42,769 nucleotides of DNA, from NCBI GenBank assembly GCA_001787755.1, contig MFYJ01000007.1, forward strand, positions 1 to 42,769, given 5' to 3'. Each line of letters begins with the position of its first letter. Position 1 is the stretch's first letter. The stretch comes from Candidatus Peribacteria bacterium RIFOXYB1_FULL_54_35 (GTDB lineage Bacteria > Patescibacteriota > Gracilibacteria > Peribacterales > Peribacteraceae). The position numbers and the translations under genes were made by a program. The notes below the pieces were generated by a model. The model searched no databases. It was not told where the DNA came from and saw only the letters and a list, made by a program, of their open reading frames with translations. Shown here piece by piece: positions 6,408-15,048 of the stretch.

Positions 6408-8480
6408 CTATCTTGTGTCCTTTACATCATAGTTTCCTTTGAGGATCTCCTTCTCCTTCTCGACGAAATCAAGGACGGTTTCCACGAATGTCGCATGACT
6501 CCATGTGAGAGGGGCAACGGAGAGAGGTTCTCCTGTGAGCGGGTTGAGCTGTTCGGCAAGCACGCCTGCCGGCGATGCGGAGCGGACGACCCAATCGAGC
6601 ATGGCACGGGCTTTTTCCAGATCTGTGATAGTCTGTGCCCGCCGTATGTACCACTGTGCATCCCAGAGTGTGGTAATAATCCACGGGTTCCCCGGCACGT
6701 CTTCCCTTGGTTCTGTGACAGAGTGATAGACGTCTCCCGGGTACCGCGCGAGTCCCCCTACTGCCGTTCGTACTGTGAGAGCCTCTTCCAGCTGCTGCAT
6801 GGTGGAGATGGACCGCGGGTCTTCCGGCGAGAGAACGTCGAGCTTCCAGATCACGGCCATGCTTGCATCGGGTGTGGAGTCTTTCTCCGTTGTCTGCCCG
6901 TTCTTCCGCTTGATCTTCTTGAGGAATCTTCCCAGCTTCTCATCGTACAGATGGAAGAGGAGGGCCTGCTTCATTTCGTCTGCTGCGGTCTGGTACCGTT
7001 CCGAGTGCGTGTAGTGCCCGAGAATGTGGCAGATCCGGGCGGCTGCGTGCAGACCGGCGATCGTGCATGCTGTAGTGTATGTGAAAACGCCTTTGTGCTC
7101 TTCCCATGGGTCGTAGCTCTGGAGCGGCAGTCCGGTTTCCGGTTCGCGGAAGTCACAGAGGAACTGTGCAGCCTTCTTCACGAGTTCCTCGTACATTTTT
7201 TGGAGAAATTCGAAGTCCTTCTCCCGCTCGAAGTGGTGCCAGAGCGCGTAGAGGACAAGGGCCGTTTCATCTTCCTGAATTGGCAGCTGCGCTTCTCCGT
7301 CACGGAACCACGGGTGCCAGGAGGATCCGTACGAACCATCCGGGTTGTACTTATGCAGCATGTAACCGTCCGGCTGCTGAATGCGGCAGCAGAATTCGAA
7401 GAAGCGCCGGGAAACTTCCATGAACCCCGCCTTATCGAGCGCGAGAGAAACAAACGCACCATCGCGCGGCCAGACGTACGTGTAGGTATCTTTGTTGAAC
7501 ATCATGATGTCTGCATCGGCTGCGGCCATGATTCCTCCGTTGTTGTCGGAGTGCATGCGTATGAGCAGGAGGCTGCGTTTGTAGAGATCAATGATGCCGG
7601 GGCTGAGTGAGCCGAATGTTCTGTGCGTTTTGTTCACCCAGCTCTTCCAGTAGTTGTGGCAGTTGCGCTTCATGCGCTCCGGCGTCTCTTCCAGTATGAA
7701 CTGCTGCAGCTCCACCACTTCCTCGAGGTTTTTCCCGAAACAGACCCAGAGGTGCAACTCAGTTTCTTTCTCCGGTGACACTGCGCAATGGATGGAAACA
7801 GTGGAGTCCACGGATCCCTGGTCGATTGTCGTTCCTGCGAGTTTGCCGTCTTCCGCATCCTTCCAGGTTCCCACGTATCCCTGATATTCGGATTTGCCGA
7901 TGCTGTACTCGTTGATGCCGCAACTCTGGATTTTCTTCTTGCTGTGAAGAACAGACTTGTATGCCTTCACGCTCTCCTCCCTCCGGCATGCAATCGGGTC
8001 TGACGTCTGCCCGCCGACCAGAAAGTACCGTTTCAGGCGGTAGTGGATGACGGTGTTTGTGTATGGCTCGTAGAATGCGGTGTCCTTCTGTTTGTCTCCG
8101 TAGATGTGGAAGTCGTGGTGGAAGTAGAATCGCACTTCTTTCTTCTTCCCGTCTATGCTCACCACTTTGAACTCACGCATGAGGATGTTGTACACCGGGT
8201 GTACGTAGTCTTCCGCGGTGATCATAAGACCAAGTTTCTCGTTTCTGAGGAGCGAATGCCCGACGAGTGTCTCCGGCTTGTAGTTGGGTTGAATATCCCA
8301 GTCATCATCTTCAAACCAGGAGAATCCTAAGTCCTCTACCCATACACCCACACGGTGAACATCCCCGTAGGCAGTGTGATCCTCCATTCCCACGTATGGG
8401 TAGTATAAATCGCGCATCTGCATGTTATTGTCGAAGGTCGCGAGCAGCGAGCCGTTGCCGAGGATGATGGAGCGCGGCAT
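6408..8480 (-). CDS. Glycoside hydrolase family 15 (glucoamylase-like)
   Basis: GH15 enzymes release glucose from the non-reducing ends of alpha-glucans or split trehalose. The 690-residue protein has an N-terminal beta-sandwich domain (about 1-270, opening GNGSLLATFDNNMQMRDLYYP) and a C-terminal (alpha/alpha)6 barrel. Signature segments are TYVWPRDGAFV near 340, SYDPWEEHKG near 455 carrying the expected general acid Glu, and AEQLNPLTGEP followed by PLTWSHATFVE near 640 carrying the expected general base Glu. No signal peptide, so it acts on an internal glucan. It starts six bases after the GH57 stop with no Shine-Dalgarno, last of a GT4-GH57-GH15 unit. Confidence 0.93.
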   Translation of the reverse strand: MPRSIILGNGSLLATFDNNMQMRDLYYPYVGMEDHTAYGDVHRVGVWVEDLGFSWFEDDDWDIQPNYKPETLVGHSLLRNEKLGLMITAEDYVHPVYNILMREFKVVSIDGKKKEVRFYFHHDFHIYGDKQKDTAFYEPYTNTVIHYRLKRYFLVGGQTSDPIACRREESVKAYKSVLHSKKKIQSCGINEYSIGKSEYQGYVGTWKDAEDGKLAGTTIDQGSVDSTVSIHCAVSPEKETELHLWVCFGKNLEEVVELQQFILEETPERMKRNCHNYWKSWVNKTHRTFGSLSPGIIDLYKRSLLLIRMHSDNNGGIMAAADADIMMFNKDTYTYVWPRDGAFVSLALDKAGFMEVSRRFFEFCCRIQQPDGYMLHKYNPDGSYGSSWHPWFRDGEAQLPIQEDETALVLYALWHHFEREKDFEFLQKMYEELVKKAAQFLCDFREPETGLPLQSYDPWEEHKGVFTYTTACTIAGLHAAARICHILGHYTHSERYQTAADEMKQALLFHLYDEKLGRFLKKIKRKNGQTTEKDSTPDASMAVIWKLDVLSPEDPRSISTMQQLEEALTVRTAVGGLARYPGDVYHSVTEPREDVPGNPWIITTLWDAQWYIRRAQTITDLEKARAMLDWVVRSASPAGVLAEQLNPLTGEPLSVAPLTWSHATFVETVLDFVEKEKEILKGNYDVKDTR

Positions 8481-8486
8481 AGGTGG

Positions 8487-9839
8487 TTACAGGTGGAGCC
8501 GGGAACGCAAATCGCAGAGCGCATGGCTGAAGCGCCGGTAGGCTTCGTACGGTGATTCGTAAGGGCTGAAGTACTTGTGCACGTCTCCGTCGTTCCAGTA
8601 CTTCGTGCACATGTAGTAGAAGTGGTCGGAGCTCTGGAGCAGTCGCCAGGTGCGGATGAGCTGCTCATTCCCACTCGCTTTCACATACTTTTCCAGTTCG
8701 TAGAGTGCCCGCAGTGCAGCCGACTGGATCTGGTTTCCGTTCCATGCGGAGAGATCTCTCTCTGTGTCTGCCCAGGAGATGGAGAGGTGTGCGTCGAATG
8801 TTTTCTCCTGGAGCTCCAAAGGGGACTGCACAGTCTCGGGTCTCTTCCAGAGTGCAGAGAGTGCGGCAAGAATGGACGCCGCTTCCTTTTTCAGGTGTTC
8901 TTGCTCTGCCGGCCCTTGTGTTTTCTTCTCCCAGTCGTCGAGGACCTGCGATGGCGTGAGTGCCCGTATACCCCGTTCCTGCCAGAGTTCGGGGAGTTTG
9001 CGCAGGAATTCGAATATCCCCGTGTCTTTCCACTGGTGTTCACCGAACGTTTCATAGTCCATGAAGAGGTTGATGTTGTGGCCTCCTGAACCGATGACCC
9101 AGTCTGTGAATGTTTCTGCTCTGAGCGGGAATCCAATCCAGCTTCTGTCTGAGAAGCGGAATGCCACGTCGTCACTCAGTTTGTAGTTCTTCAGAAGGAC
9201 GAGAATCTTCTTCGGAGGGTACACTCCGGGGAAGGATTGCCTGATGACGTTCCAGTATTTGTCTTCCGGGAGGTAGAACTCCGGCGGAGCGTACGGCTCG
9301 TTGGGGCTGCGTCCCTGCAGGATGTGGTCTGCGCCCTCTGCCAGGGTGCCGCGGAATCCCATCATGCGGGCAGTGTGGGCAATTTCGTTGTTGAAGATGA
9401 GCTCTGTATTGCGGAAGATTTGTGGTTTCTGTCCGAAGAGATCCTCTATTTTCCTGACGTGCATGGCCACCTGTTCGCAGAACTCCGGAATGGAATGGAT
9501 GGCACTCAGGGAGTGGTAGTACGTTTCGGCAAGGAATTCTACTTTTCCGGTCGCAGCGAGTTTCTTGAACGAATCGAGCACGTCGTGCCCGTACTCATTG
9601 CACTGTTCGAGGAACACGCCTGAGAGGGAGTAGGAGACATGGAATTCCGGATATTTTTTCAGGAGTTCCAGCATGAGGGCATTTGCCGGGAGGTAGCATT
9701 TCTCCGCGACCTTCCGGAACACGTCGTGATTCTTCTGCCAGTCGAAGTATTCGCTCCCGTGGCCGATATCTGTGATACGGAGATCCCTGAGCCGGTAGGG
9801 TTGGTGTACCTGGAAGTAGAAGCAAATGTTGGGAGTCAT
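8487..9839 (-). CDS. Glycoside hydrolase family 57 (alpha-amylase-like)
   Basis: Cytoplasmic retaining alpha-glucan hydrolase or transferase. The 450 residues show GH57 motif 1 as FQVHQPYR (9-16), motif 3 as FRNTELIFNNEIA with the expected nucleophile Glu146, and motif 4 as LFMDYETFGEHQ with Asp261 as likely acid/base. There is no signal peptide. The C-terminal helical region (about 330-450) is usual for the family. It lies between a GT4 glycosyltransferase (10 bases upstream) and GH15, pointing to turnover of an internal glycogen-like polymer. It could be amylase, amylopullulanase or 4-alpha-glucanotransferase; amylase fits the NTELIFNNEIA form best. Confidence 0.93.
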   Translation of the reverse strand: MTPNICFYFQVHQPYRLRDLRITDIGHGSEYFDWQKNHDVFRKVAEKCYLPANALMLELLKKYPEFHVSYSLSGVFLEQCNEYGHDVLDSFKKLAATGKVEFLAETYYHSLSAIHSIPEFCEQVAMHVRKIEDLFGQKPQIFRNTELIFNNEIAHTARMMGFRGTLAEGADHILQGRSPNEPYAPPEFYLPEDKYWNVIRQSFPGVYPPKKILVLLKNYKLSDDVAFRFSDRSWIGFPLRAETFTDWVIGSGGHNINLFMDYETFGEHQWKDTGIFEFLRKLPELWQERGIRALTPSQVLDDWEKKTQGPAEQEHLKKEAASILAALSALWKRPETVQSPLELQEKTFDAHLSISWADTERDLSAWNGNQIQSAALRALYELEKYVKASGNEQLIRTWRLLQSSDHFYYMCTKYWNDGDVHKYFSPYESPYEAYRRFSHALCDLRSRLHL

Positions 9840-9849
9840 ACTCGTAGGG

Positions 9850-11067
9850 TTAGGAGTGGAGTATCTGCTGGTAGAGTGAGCGCACGGCCATTGCCTGGTG
9901 TTCCCAGGTCAGCCGGTCAAGTACGCGCGAGGCTTCGGAGCGCAGCTGCCATGCGAGAGGGTCTTCGCGCAGGAGCGTGAGGACGCAGTCGGCCATCTTT
10001 GCCGTATCCCAGAAGTCTACTTTGAATGCGTGGCCAATGACCTCGCTCACGCCTGACTGCTTGGAGATGATGACGGGAGTTCCCTGCGCTATCGCTTCGA
10101 GGGCCACGAGTCCGAACGGTTCCGAGAGTGAGGGCATGACAAAGCAGTCTGCCTGTGCAAAGAGCTTCTGCGCCTCGTCGTTGCTCACTTTCCCTGCAAA
10201 CATGATGTTGTTCTGCAGCCCAAGTTGCAGAGAGTGATTAATGAGTTCTCCCAGCATGCCGCCGTCCCCTGCGACCACGAACTCAACATCCGGTCGGATA
10301 CCGTGCACCGCGGAGGCCATTTCCAGGAATTGGTGCGGGCCCTTTTGCAGGGTCAGACGTCCGAGGAAAAGCACCATCGGTGGGTGATTCTTCCTGTACT
10401 CCGAGTGGATGGCTTCCGGATCGATGTCTCTCGTGATGTTGTTCCCGTTATGGACAACGGTGATTTTCTCCGCAGGGATTCCGTAGTGGGACACGAGGAT
10501 TTGCTTGGTGTAATTGCTCACAGCAATGATTCTGTCTGCCTGTTCAAATCCCCACCTCTCCCGGTCGTAGATCCACTGGTTGGGGCTGAAGTGCGTGCGG
10601 TCCAGCTCTGTGGCGTGGATGTGTGCGACCAAGGGTTTGCGGTGGTAGCGCGCTGCCCTCACTCCTGCTTCATACGTCATCCAGTCGTGGCAGTGCACGA
10701 TGTCCGGGCGAACGTCTTTTGTCATTTCCACACTCGCTGCTGAGTAGTTGGCAATGGCCTGTCCCAGATCCTCCCCGTAGATTTGCTGCCGTTCTCTCGG
10801 TATGTTCTTCACTCTCTGGTAGTACTGCTGGGCGCTGTCGTACGGAGAGAGCATGCTTGCAATATGCATATGTTCGATCATTTCTTCCGTCGGGAAGAGG
10901 ATGTCCAAGTCTCCTTCCCGATCGGCATCCGGGTGGGGGAGCACGAGTGTCACTTTCACGCCGTTCTTCATCAGTCCGCGCACGAGTCCCTGGCAGGCAA
11001 CACCCAGTCCGCCGAGGTGAATGGGGGGGTATTCCCAGCCGAACATGAGCGTATGCAGACGAGACAT
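9850..11067 (-). CDS. GT4-family glycosyltransferase (glycogen-synthase-like)
   Basis: GT-B fold retaining transferase using a nucleotide sugar. The 405-residue product opens MFGWEYPPIHLGGLGVACQGLVRGL, the acceptor-side GGLG loop shared with glycogen synthases, has VHCHDWMT near 125, and the donor-side block FVMPSLSEPFGLVALEAIAQGTPV with the E-x7-E pair (Glu-Pro-Phe-Gly ... Glu). First gene of the GT4-GH57-GH15 unit; the neighbours imply that it builds an alpha-glucan that the other two degrade. An extended -10 (TGCTATAAT) lies about 50 bases upstream. Trehalose or sucrose-type synthesis cannot be excluded. Confidence 0.88.
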   Translation of the reverse strand: MSRLHTLMFGWEYPPIHLGGLGVACQGLVRGLMKNGVKVTLVLPHPDADREGDLDILFPTEEMIEHMHIASMLSPYDSAQQYYQRVKNIPRERQQIYGEDLGQAIANYSAASVEMTKDVRPDIVHCHDWMTYEAGVRAARYHRKPLVAHIHATELDRTHFSPNQWIYDRERWGFEQADRIIAVSNYTKQILVSHYGIPAEKITVVHNGNNITRDIDPEAIHSEYRKNHPPMVLFLGRLTLQKGPHQFLEMASAVHGIRPDVEFVVAGDGGMLGELINHSLQLGLQNNIMFAGKVSNDEAQKLFAQADCFVMPSLSEPFGLVALEAIAQGTPVIISKQSGVSEVIGHAFKVDFWDTAKMADCVLTLLREDPLAWQLRSEASRVLDRLTWEHQAMAVRSLYQQILHS

Positions 11068-11102
11068 GATGGAGTCTGTGTGTGGGTGTTTGTGAGGTTT
11101 TC

Positions 11103-11123
11103 TACAATCTTTAGATTATAGCA
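11103..11123 (-). promoter_or_regulatory. Extended -10 promoter with overlapping palindrome, glycan operon
   Basis: On the minus strand TGC (11123-11121) plus TATAAT (11120-11115) forms an extended -10; no good -35 is seen. AATCTTTAGATT (11106-11117) is a 12-base palindrome that overlaps the -10 and the start point, the core of an imperfect 18-base dyad at 11103-11120. That is a good place for a repressor or for the Crp/Fnr protein encoded next door. The leader would be about 45 bases. Confidence 0.55.
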
Positions 11124-11211
11124 GAAAATTACCATTTTTGGAATGTGTAATACCGGTTTGGTGCCCCCGATCATCAAGCGCCGGTTCCGGCTGAGAGAAG
11201 CCGAGAAGATG

Positions 11212-11898
11212 TCACACCAGTACGGCGACAGCTTCCTTCCCTTTCGGTGTGAGGCGGATGTGCTTGTTTCTGGCTTCTATGAGCCCTTCCTGCTCAAGTT
11301 TCAGCAGCTGTTTCGTCACGGTTTCCCGCGTGAGGCCTGTGGCGTTGGCAAGTTTTTCGTGCGTCATTTTTGTGGGTATTCTCAGAATGGGCGGGAGGAT
11401 GCTCCGTTCCTCCTTTTCGCTGAAGAGGCGCACGGCGGAGAGGATGCGTTCCTGCGCGCCAAGCATGGAGAGGAACTTCACCTGTGACTCATACTCCGCG
11501 ATCCGCTTGCTGAGCAGCCGCAGTGCCCGGAGGGCCACTTCCGGTTTCTTCCTGAGGAGTTGCACCATAAAATTCTCCGGCAGTGTGCAGATGAATGATC
11601 TCTGCGTGGTTTCCGCGTAGTGTTTTTCACCTGTCGTGAAGCCGATGTTCCCGAAAATGGATCCTGGCTTCAGGATGTCGAGCAACACCTTCTTCCCCTC
11701 CGGTGTGGTCTGGTAGATGATCACCTCTCCCTCTTTGAGAATATACATGTCTTCCACCTGTTCCTGCGGAGTGTAGAGGATATGGTGGTTGGGATACTCC
11801 CCGTGGTTGATTTTCTGCACGATTTCATTGATCTCTTCGTCCGACATAGTGGCGAAAAGTTCCACTTTCTTCAGGTACCAGACGGGAGGGCGGTGCAT
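11212..11898 (-). CDS. Crp/Fnr-family transcription regulator
   Basis: The 228-residue product has an N-terminal cyclic-nucleotide-binding beta-roll (about 10-125; EDMYILKEGEVIIYQ, then ILKPGSIFGNIGF) and a C-terminal winged helix with recognition segment MTHEKLANATGLTRETVTKQLLKLEQEGLI near 178-207. The ligand pocket lacks the classic cAMP RxE...RS pattern as far as I can see, and there is no N-terminal Fe-S cysteine cluster, so the signal is unknown. It has its own promoter and probably a leaderless message. It lies just upstream of the glycan operon, whose promoter carries a palindrome; control of that operon is an inference. Confidence 0.92.
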   Translation of the reverse strand: MHRPPVWYLKKVELFATMSDEEINEIVQKINHGEYPNHHILYTPQEQVEDMYILKEGEVIIYQTTPEGKKVLLDILKPGSIFGNIGFTTGEKHYAETTQRSFICTLPENFMVQLLRKKPEVALRALRLLSKRIAEYESQVKFLSMLGAQERILSAVRLFSEKEERSILPPILRIPTKMTHEKLANATGLTRETVTKQLLKLEQEGLIEARNKHIRLTPKGKEAVAVLV

Positions 11899-11907
11899 GG
11901 AAGAAAT

Positions 11908-11935
11908 ATTGTAGCAATGCCCCTGTGTTCGGCAA
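11908..11935 (-). promoter_or_regulatory. Promoter of the Crp/Fnr gene
   Basis: On the minus strand TTGCCG (11935-11930), 16 bases ending in TGC, TACAAT (11913-11908). The -10 ends nine bases before the ATG at 11898, giving a leader of about three bases, so the transcript is leaderless or nearly so. Confidence 0.65.
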
Positions 11936-11940
11936 GAATT

Positions 11941-12870
11941 CTATGGCTGTTCTGTGCCGAGAACGTGTCCTTTGAGCGTTTCCAGTACAACATCGAGATC
12001 CTCGTTCACAAGGATGTGATCGAAGAGCTCGCTCCGTTCCTCGAAGAAATCGAGATCTCTCTCCGCGTTCTTCATGCGGTCCTGGATGTGGCGTTCGGTG
12101 TCCCGCCCGCGGCTGCGCAGACGGTGCAGGAGCTGTGAGAGCATGGCTCGCCGGCTCCTGCCCGGGGGGAGGAGACCAAAGGAGAGAATAGATCTTCTCC
12201 CGTAGTATGCGCTGAGTCCCTGCAGCAGGTGCTGCTCGGTAATGACAACGGGAATCTTCCCCTTGTCCCATATGGCCTGGATATCTTTCTCCTGGTAGCC
12301 GTACCAGCGCTTCTCGGAATGTGAGGGAATCTGTGTTGCTGCAATAATTTTCTGCTCCTTCTGCATGCGTGTGAACTCCGTGGTGCTCGTGTGGTTGTAC
12401 TCGCCTTCGTCACCTCTCTTCTTTCTCCGCGTGGTTACGATGGGAACGTTTTCCACGTAGTCGCCCAGCACCGTTGTGAGGAGCCGGCTTACGGTGGATT
12501 TGCCAACGCCGGACGGGCCGTACAGCGCGACAATGTATCCTGGGAATTCCAATTTCTGTTCCACTGTGAGAGGCTGGGAAACAGCAAGTTCATAGACGAC
12601 ATCGTAGATGCGCAGCCCCTGTGCGTTTGTCCTGAGCAGCTGCATGCGTGGCAGAACCTTCTGTCCGATGCGGAGGGTGCAGTTTGCCGGAATGCGCATC
12701 TGACCCATGACGCGGTTTCCATCCTGGAGTTCAATGAGGCCAATGATGAACGGGCCTGCACCGAACCCTTCGGAGGGGTGGTTCACTGTTGTGAATGAGA
12801 TGACGGTCCCTTCCTGCATTTTGCGTTTGCATGCAGTCTTTGCCCTGTAGATGACGGAGGGATTAGACAT
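11941..12870 (-). CDS. DUF35 OB-fold fused to a guanylate-kinase-like P-loop domain
   Basis: A 309-residue two-domain protein. Residues about 16-96 match the OB-fold half of DUF35 proteins (EGTVISFTTVNHPSEGF ... FIIGLIELQDGNRVMGQMR ... LRIGQKV), which in archaea bridge thiolase and HMG-CoA synthase; the usual N-terminal zinc ribbon is missing. Residues about 110-305 form a guanylate-kinase-like domain: Walker A GPSGVGKS (118-125), TTRRKKRGDEGEY (146-158), WYGYQEKD near 189-196, and RLRSRGRDTERHIQDRMKNAERDL (split: about 250-273). GMP-site motifs are altered: YGT is YGY, and the IDVQG strand reads ITEQH. The ATG at 12870 overlaps the thiolase stop by eight bases; an upstream in-frame extension into thiolase was rejected. 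It may be a scaffold plus true GMP kinase, or a kinase acting on a pathway intermediate. Confidence 0.85.
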   Translation of the reverse strand: MSNPSVIYRAKTACKRKMQEGTVISFTTVNHPSEGFGAGPFIIGLIELQDGNRVMGQMRIPANCTLRIGQKVLPRMQLLRTNAQGLRIYDVVYELAVSQPLTVEQKLEFPGYIVALYGPSGVGKSTVSRLLTTVLGDYVENVPIVTTRRKKRGDEGEYNHTSTTEFTRMQKEQKIIAATQIPSHSEKRWYGYQEKDIQAIWDKGKIPVVITEQHLLQGLSAYYGRRSILSFGLLPPGRSRRAMLSQLLHRLRSRGRDTERHIQDRMKNAERDLDFFEERSELFDHILVNEDLDVVLETLKGHVLGTEQP

Positions 12871-13978
12871 GGATATGTTCCAGAATGTGGATACCGCAGC
12901 TGGCGCACGCGCCGCCGAAATTATGGGAGAGTCCCCAACGGTTGCCTGAGTTCCTGAGTTGCTTGCTGACATCAATGAGCTGCTTGATGCCGGTGGCAGC
13001 AACAGGATGGCCGCATGCTTTCAGACCTCCGCTCGCGTTGATGGTGGGGACTGGATCTGCCTGCTCATACAGTTCTATGCCTCTCCCTGGTTCCGCGAAA
13101 CCCAGATCCTCCACGTTGATGACTGCTGCAATCGAGAAGCAATCGTGTACTTCGATGTGTGAAATGCTGCTCCGGTCGGTGTCTGCCTCCTCCAGTGCCT
13201 TCTCCATCGCTTTCTTCGTGGCAGGGAACGAGGTGATGCTCTCGCGCTCCGTCAGACTTACAGCATCAGAAGCGAGCTGGGAAGCGGCGAGCTTCATATC
13301 ACTCTCGAATGCCGTCGAGAGGATGCAGGCTGCCGCACCGTCGCTGATGGGGGAGCAGTCGAGCAGGCAGAGCGGGTCTGCCACCTTGGGGCTCTGGGAG
13401 ATCTTCTCTGCGGGGATCTCCGCACGGAACTGCGCGAAAGGATTTGCCACTGCATTGCGGTGGTGCGCCGCGCTCACAGTATTCAGCTGTTCGCGTGTGA
13501 GGCCGTACTCGAACATGTACCGCTGTGCGACGAGCCCGAAAATGCCTGGAAATGTGAGGCCACAGGGGGCATCTTTCTCGCTGTCTGCCGCTCCCATGAG
13601 CGCAGTGGATACTTCCGCGGGTGGCACGTCTGTCATCTTCTCCACGCCGAGCACCAGTACAGTCTTCGCACGGCCGCTCTCGAGGAGGGCACAGGCAGTG
13701 TGCAGTGCGACTGCGCCGGATGCGCAGGCGGATTCCACGCGGAGAGCAGGGGGCCTGTGCGGAAGGAGCGACGAAGCGAGCGCACCGAGGTGAGCCTGCG
13801 CGTTCGTCCGTTCGGCGATCATGTTCGCCACGATGACCGTATCAATATCGAGTGCGGTGCAGGGGGCGCTTTCGAGGGCGCCGTCTATTGCCTCGTACAT
13901 GAGGTCGCGGATGCCTTTTTCCCACCACTCTCCGAAGCGGGTCTGCCCTGAGCCGATGAGGAAAACATCCGTGTTCAT
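12863..13978 (-). CDS. Archaeal-type acetoacetyl-CoA thiolase
   Basis: Condenses two acetyl-CoA to acetoacetyl-CoA, the first mevalonate step. The 371-residue product belongs to the SCP2/archaeal thiolase branch: nucleophile Cys85 in VESACASGAVAL, HDCFSIAAV with its His, and NASGGLKACGHPVAATG near the end with the catalytic His. The ATG at 13976-13978 overlaps the HMG-CoA synthase TGA (ATGA), and its own stop overlaps the DUF35-kinase start. An upstream open frame to 14332 runs inside the synthase gene and is not part of it. Pairing with synthase and DUF35 is the arrangement known from archaeal thiolase/HMG-CoA synthase complexes. Confidence 0.93.
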   Translation of the reverse strand: MNTDVFLIGSGQTRFGEWWEKGIRDLMYEAIDGALESAPCTALDIDTVIVANMIAERTNAQAHLGALASSLLPHRPPALRVESACASGAVALHTACALLESGRAKTVLVLGVEKMTDVPPAEVSTALMGAADSEKDAPCGLTFPGIFGLVAQRYMFEYGLTREQLNTVSAAHHRNAVANPFAQFRAEIPAEKISQSPKVADPLCLLDCSPISDGAAACILSTAFESDMKLAASQLASDAVSLTERESITSFPATKKAMEKALEEADTDRSSISHIEVHDCFSIAAVINVEDLGFAEPGRGIELYEQADPVPTINASGGLKACGHPVAATGIKQLIDVSKQLRNSGNRWGLSHNFGGACASCGIHILEHIHV

Positions 13979-15012
13979 GCTTGTGCTGTCACAGCGTGCC
14001 CCCGCAGGCTGTACTGTCCGTACGTGAGGTAGCGAGGGGTGCGCGTATCGGTTGGGAGGAGCACTCCATCGCGGAGCATGGTGAAGAGGAATGCATCGGA
14101 GCCTGCTCCGGAACCGTAGGATACGAGGAGAATTGTCTCTCCTTCCTTCGCTTTCTGCAATACATGTGCGAGTCCCAGGGGGGAGCAGGCACTGTAGGTG
14201 TTGCCAATATGGGGCACGATGAACCCGTGTTTCATCTGTTCTTTCGTGAATCTGAACTCCTTGGCGATCTTGCTCGGGAACTTCGCATTCGGCATGTGCA
14301 GGATGACATGGTTCACATCTTTCACGTCGCATTCTGCCGTATCCAGTATTCCTTTCGTAGCCTCGCGCACGTGGCGGAAGTACGCCGGCTCGCCGGTGAA
14401 GCGCCCGGCGTGGCTGGGGTATTTGTCATGGGCGCCGCGCCAGAAATCGGGGGTATCGGTGGTGAAGGAGAGTGTGTAGTCGATGCGGCAGAGTGCATTT
14501 TTCGAGCGCTCCGGTCCTATGACGAACGCGGCGGCACCCGCGGCAGCTGTGTACTCCAGAACATCGCCGGGGGCGGCCTGTGCCGTATCGCTCCCTATGG
14601 CAAGCCCGTAGCGGATCTGCCCGGCGCGCACCATGGAATCCACGATCTGCATGCCGGCCGTGCCCGCTTTGCAGGCGAATTCCAGGTCTGCGCAGTGGCA
14701 GAACGGATCAAGATCCAGCGCATCCGCCACCATGCCGCTCGTGGGTTTGACGGCGTACGGATGGCTCTCGGAGCCGACGAACGATGCGGAGATCTGTGAC
14801 GGCTTCACTCCGGCGATTTCTATCGCCTGCTTGGCTGCTTCGTATGCCATGGTGAAGGTGTCTTCCCCTTCGCCGGGAACCGTTTTTTCCTGCACTCCCA
14901 GCCCACTCTCGATGGCATGGGCATCCTGCTGCCACTCCGCAGCGATGTCTGCGGTGCGAATGCGGTCACTCGGCAGGTACATGCCAAAACCGATGATGGC
15001 AGATTTGTTCAT
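13975..15012 (-). CDS. Hydroxymethylglutaryl-CoA synthase (archaeal type)
   Basis: Joins acetyl-CoA and acetoacetyl-CoA to HMG-CoA. The product, 345 residues from the chosen start, is the short archaeal form. The nucleophile Cys is in LEFACKAGTAGMQ (residue 114), and VPHIGNTYSACSPLG near 250-265 forms the second conserved block. Two ATGs compete: 15021 overlaps a TGCTACAAT -10 box, so transcription should begin at or near the second ATG at 15012, which gives MNKSAIIGFGMYLP, the usual family opening; I chose it. It is followed by thiolase through a four-base overlap. Confidence 0.93.
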   Translation of the reverse strand: MNKSAIIGFGMYLPSDRIRTADIAAEWQQDAHAIESGLGVQEKTVPGEGEDTFTMAYEAAKQAIEIAGVKPSQISASFVGSESHPYAVKPTSGMVADALDLDPFCHCADLEFACKAGTAGMQIVDSMVRAGQIRYGLAIGSDTAQAAPGDVLEYTAAAGAAAFVIGPERSKNALCRIDYTLSFTTDTPDFWRGAHDKYPSHAGRFTGEPAYFRHVREATKGILDTAECDVKDVNHVILHMPNAKFPSKIAKEFRFTKEQMKHGFIVPHIGNTYSACSPLGLAHVLQKAKEGETILLVSYGSGAGSDAFLFTMLRDGVLLPTDTRTPRYLTYGQYSLRGHAVTAQA

Positions 15013-15019
15013 CCGGGGC

Positions 15020-15028
15020 ATTGTAGCA
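15020..15028 (-). promoter_or_regulatory. Extended -10 box before HMG-CoA synthase
   Basis: On the minus strand TGC (15028-15026) and TACAAT (15025-15020). The box ends seven bases before the ATG at 15012, so the transcript would be leaderless and the operon has an internal promoter at synthase-thiolase-DUF35. No clear -35. Confidence 0.5.
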
Positions 15029-15048
15029 GACCATAGCGAAAAATCAGC

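Noticed and set aside
6495-7610. 371-codon open frame on the plus strand
   Set aside because: Antisense of GH15; rich in Cys, Arg and Val with no signature.
12871-13002. N-terminal extension of the DUF35-kinase frame
   Set aside because: Ser/Ala-rich residues read inside the thiolase gene; the ATG at 12870 matches the domain start and operon overlap style.
13979-14332. N-terminal extension of the thiolase frame
   Set aside because: It lies wholly inside HMG-CoA synthase; the ATGA overlap at 13975-13978 gives the natural start.
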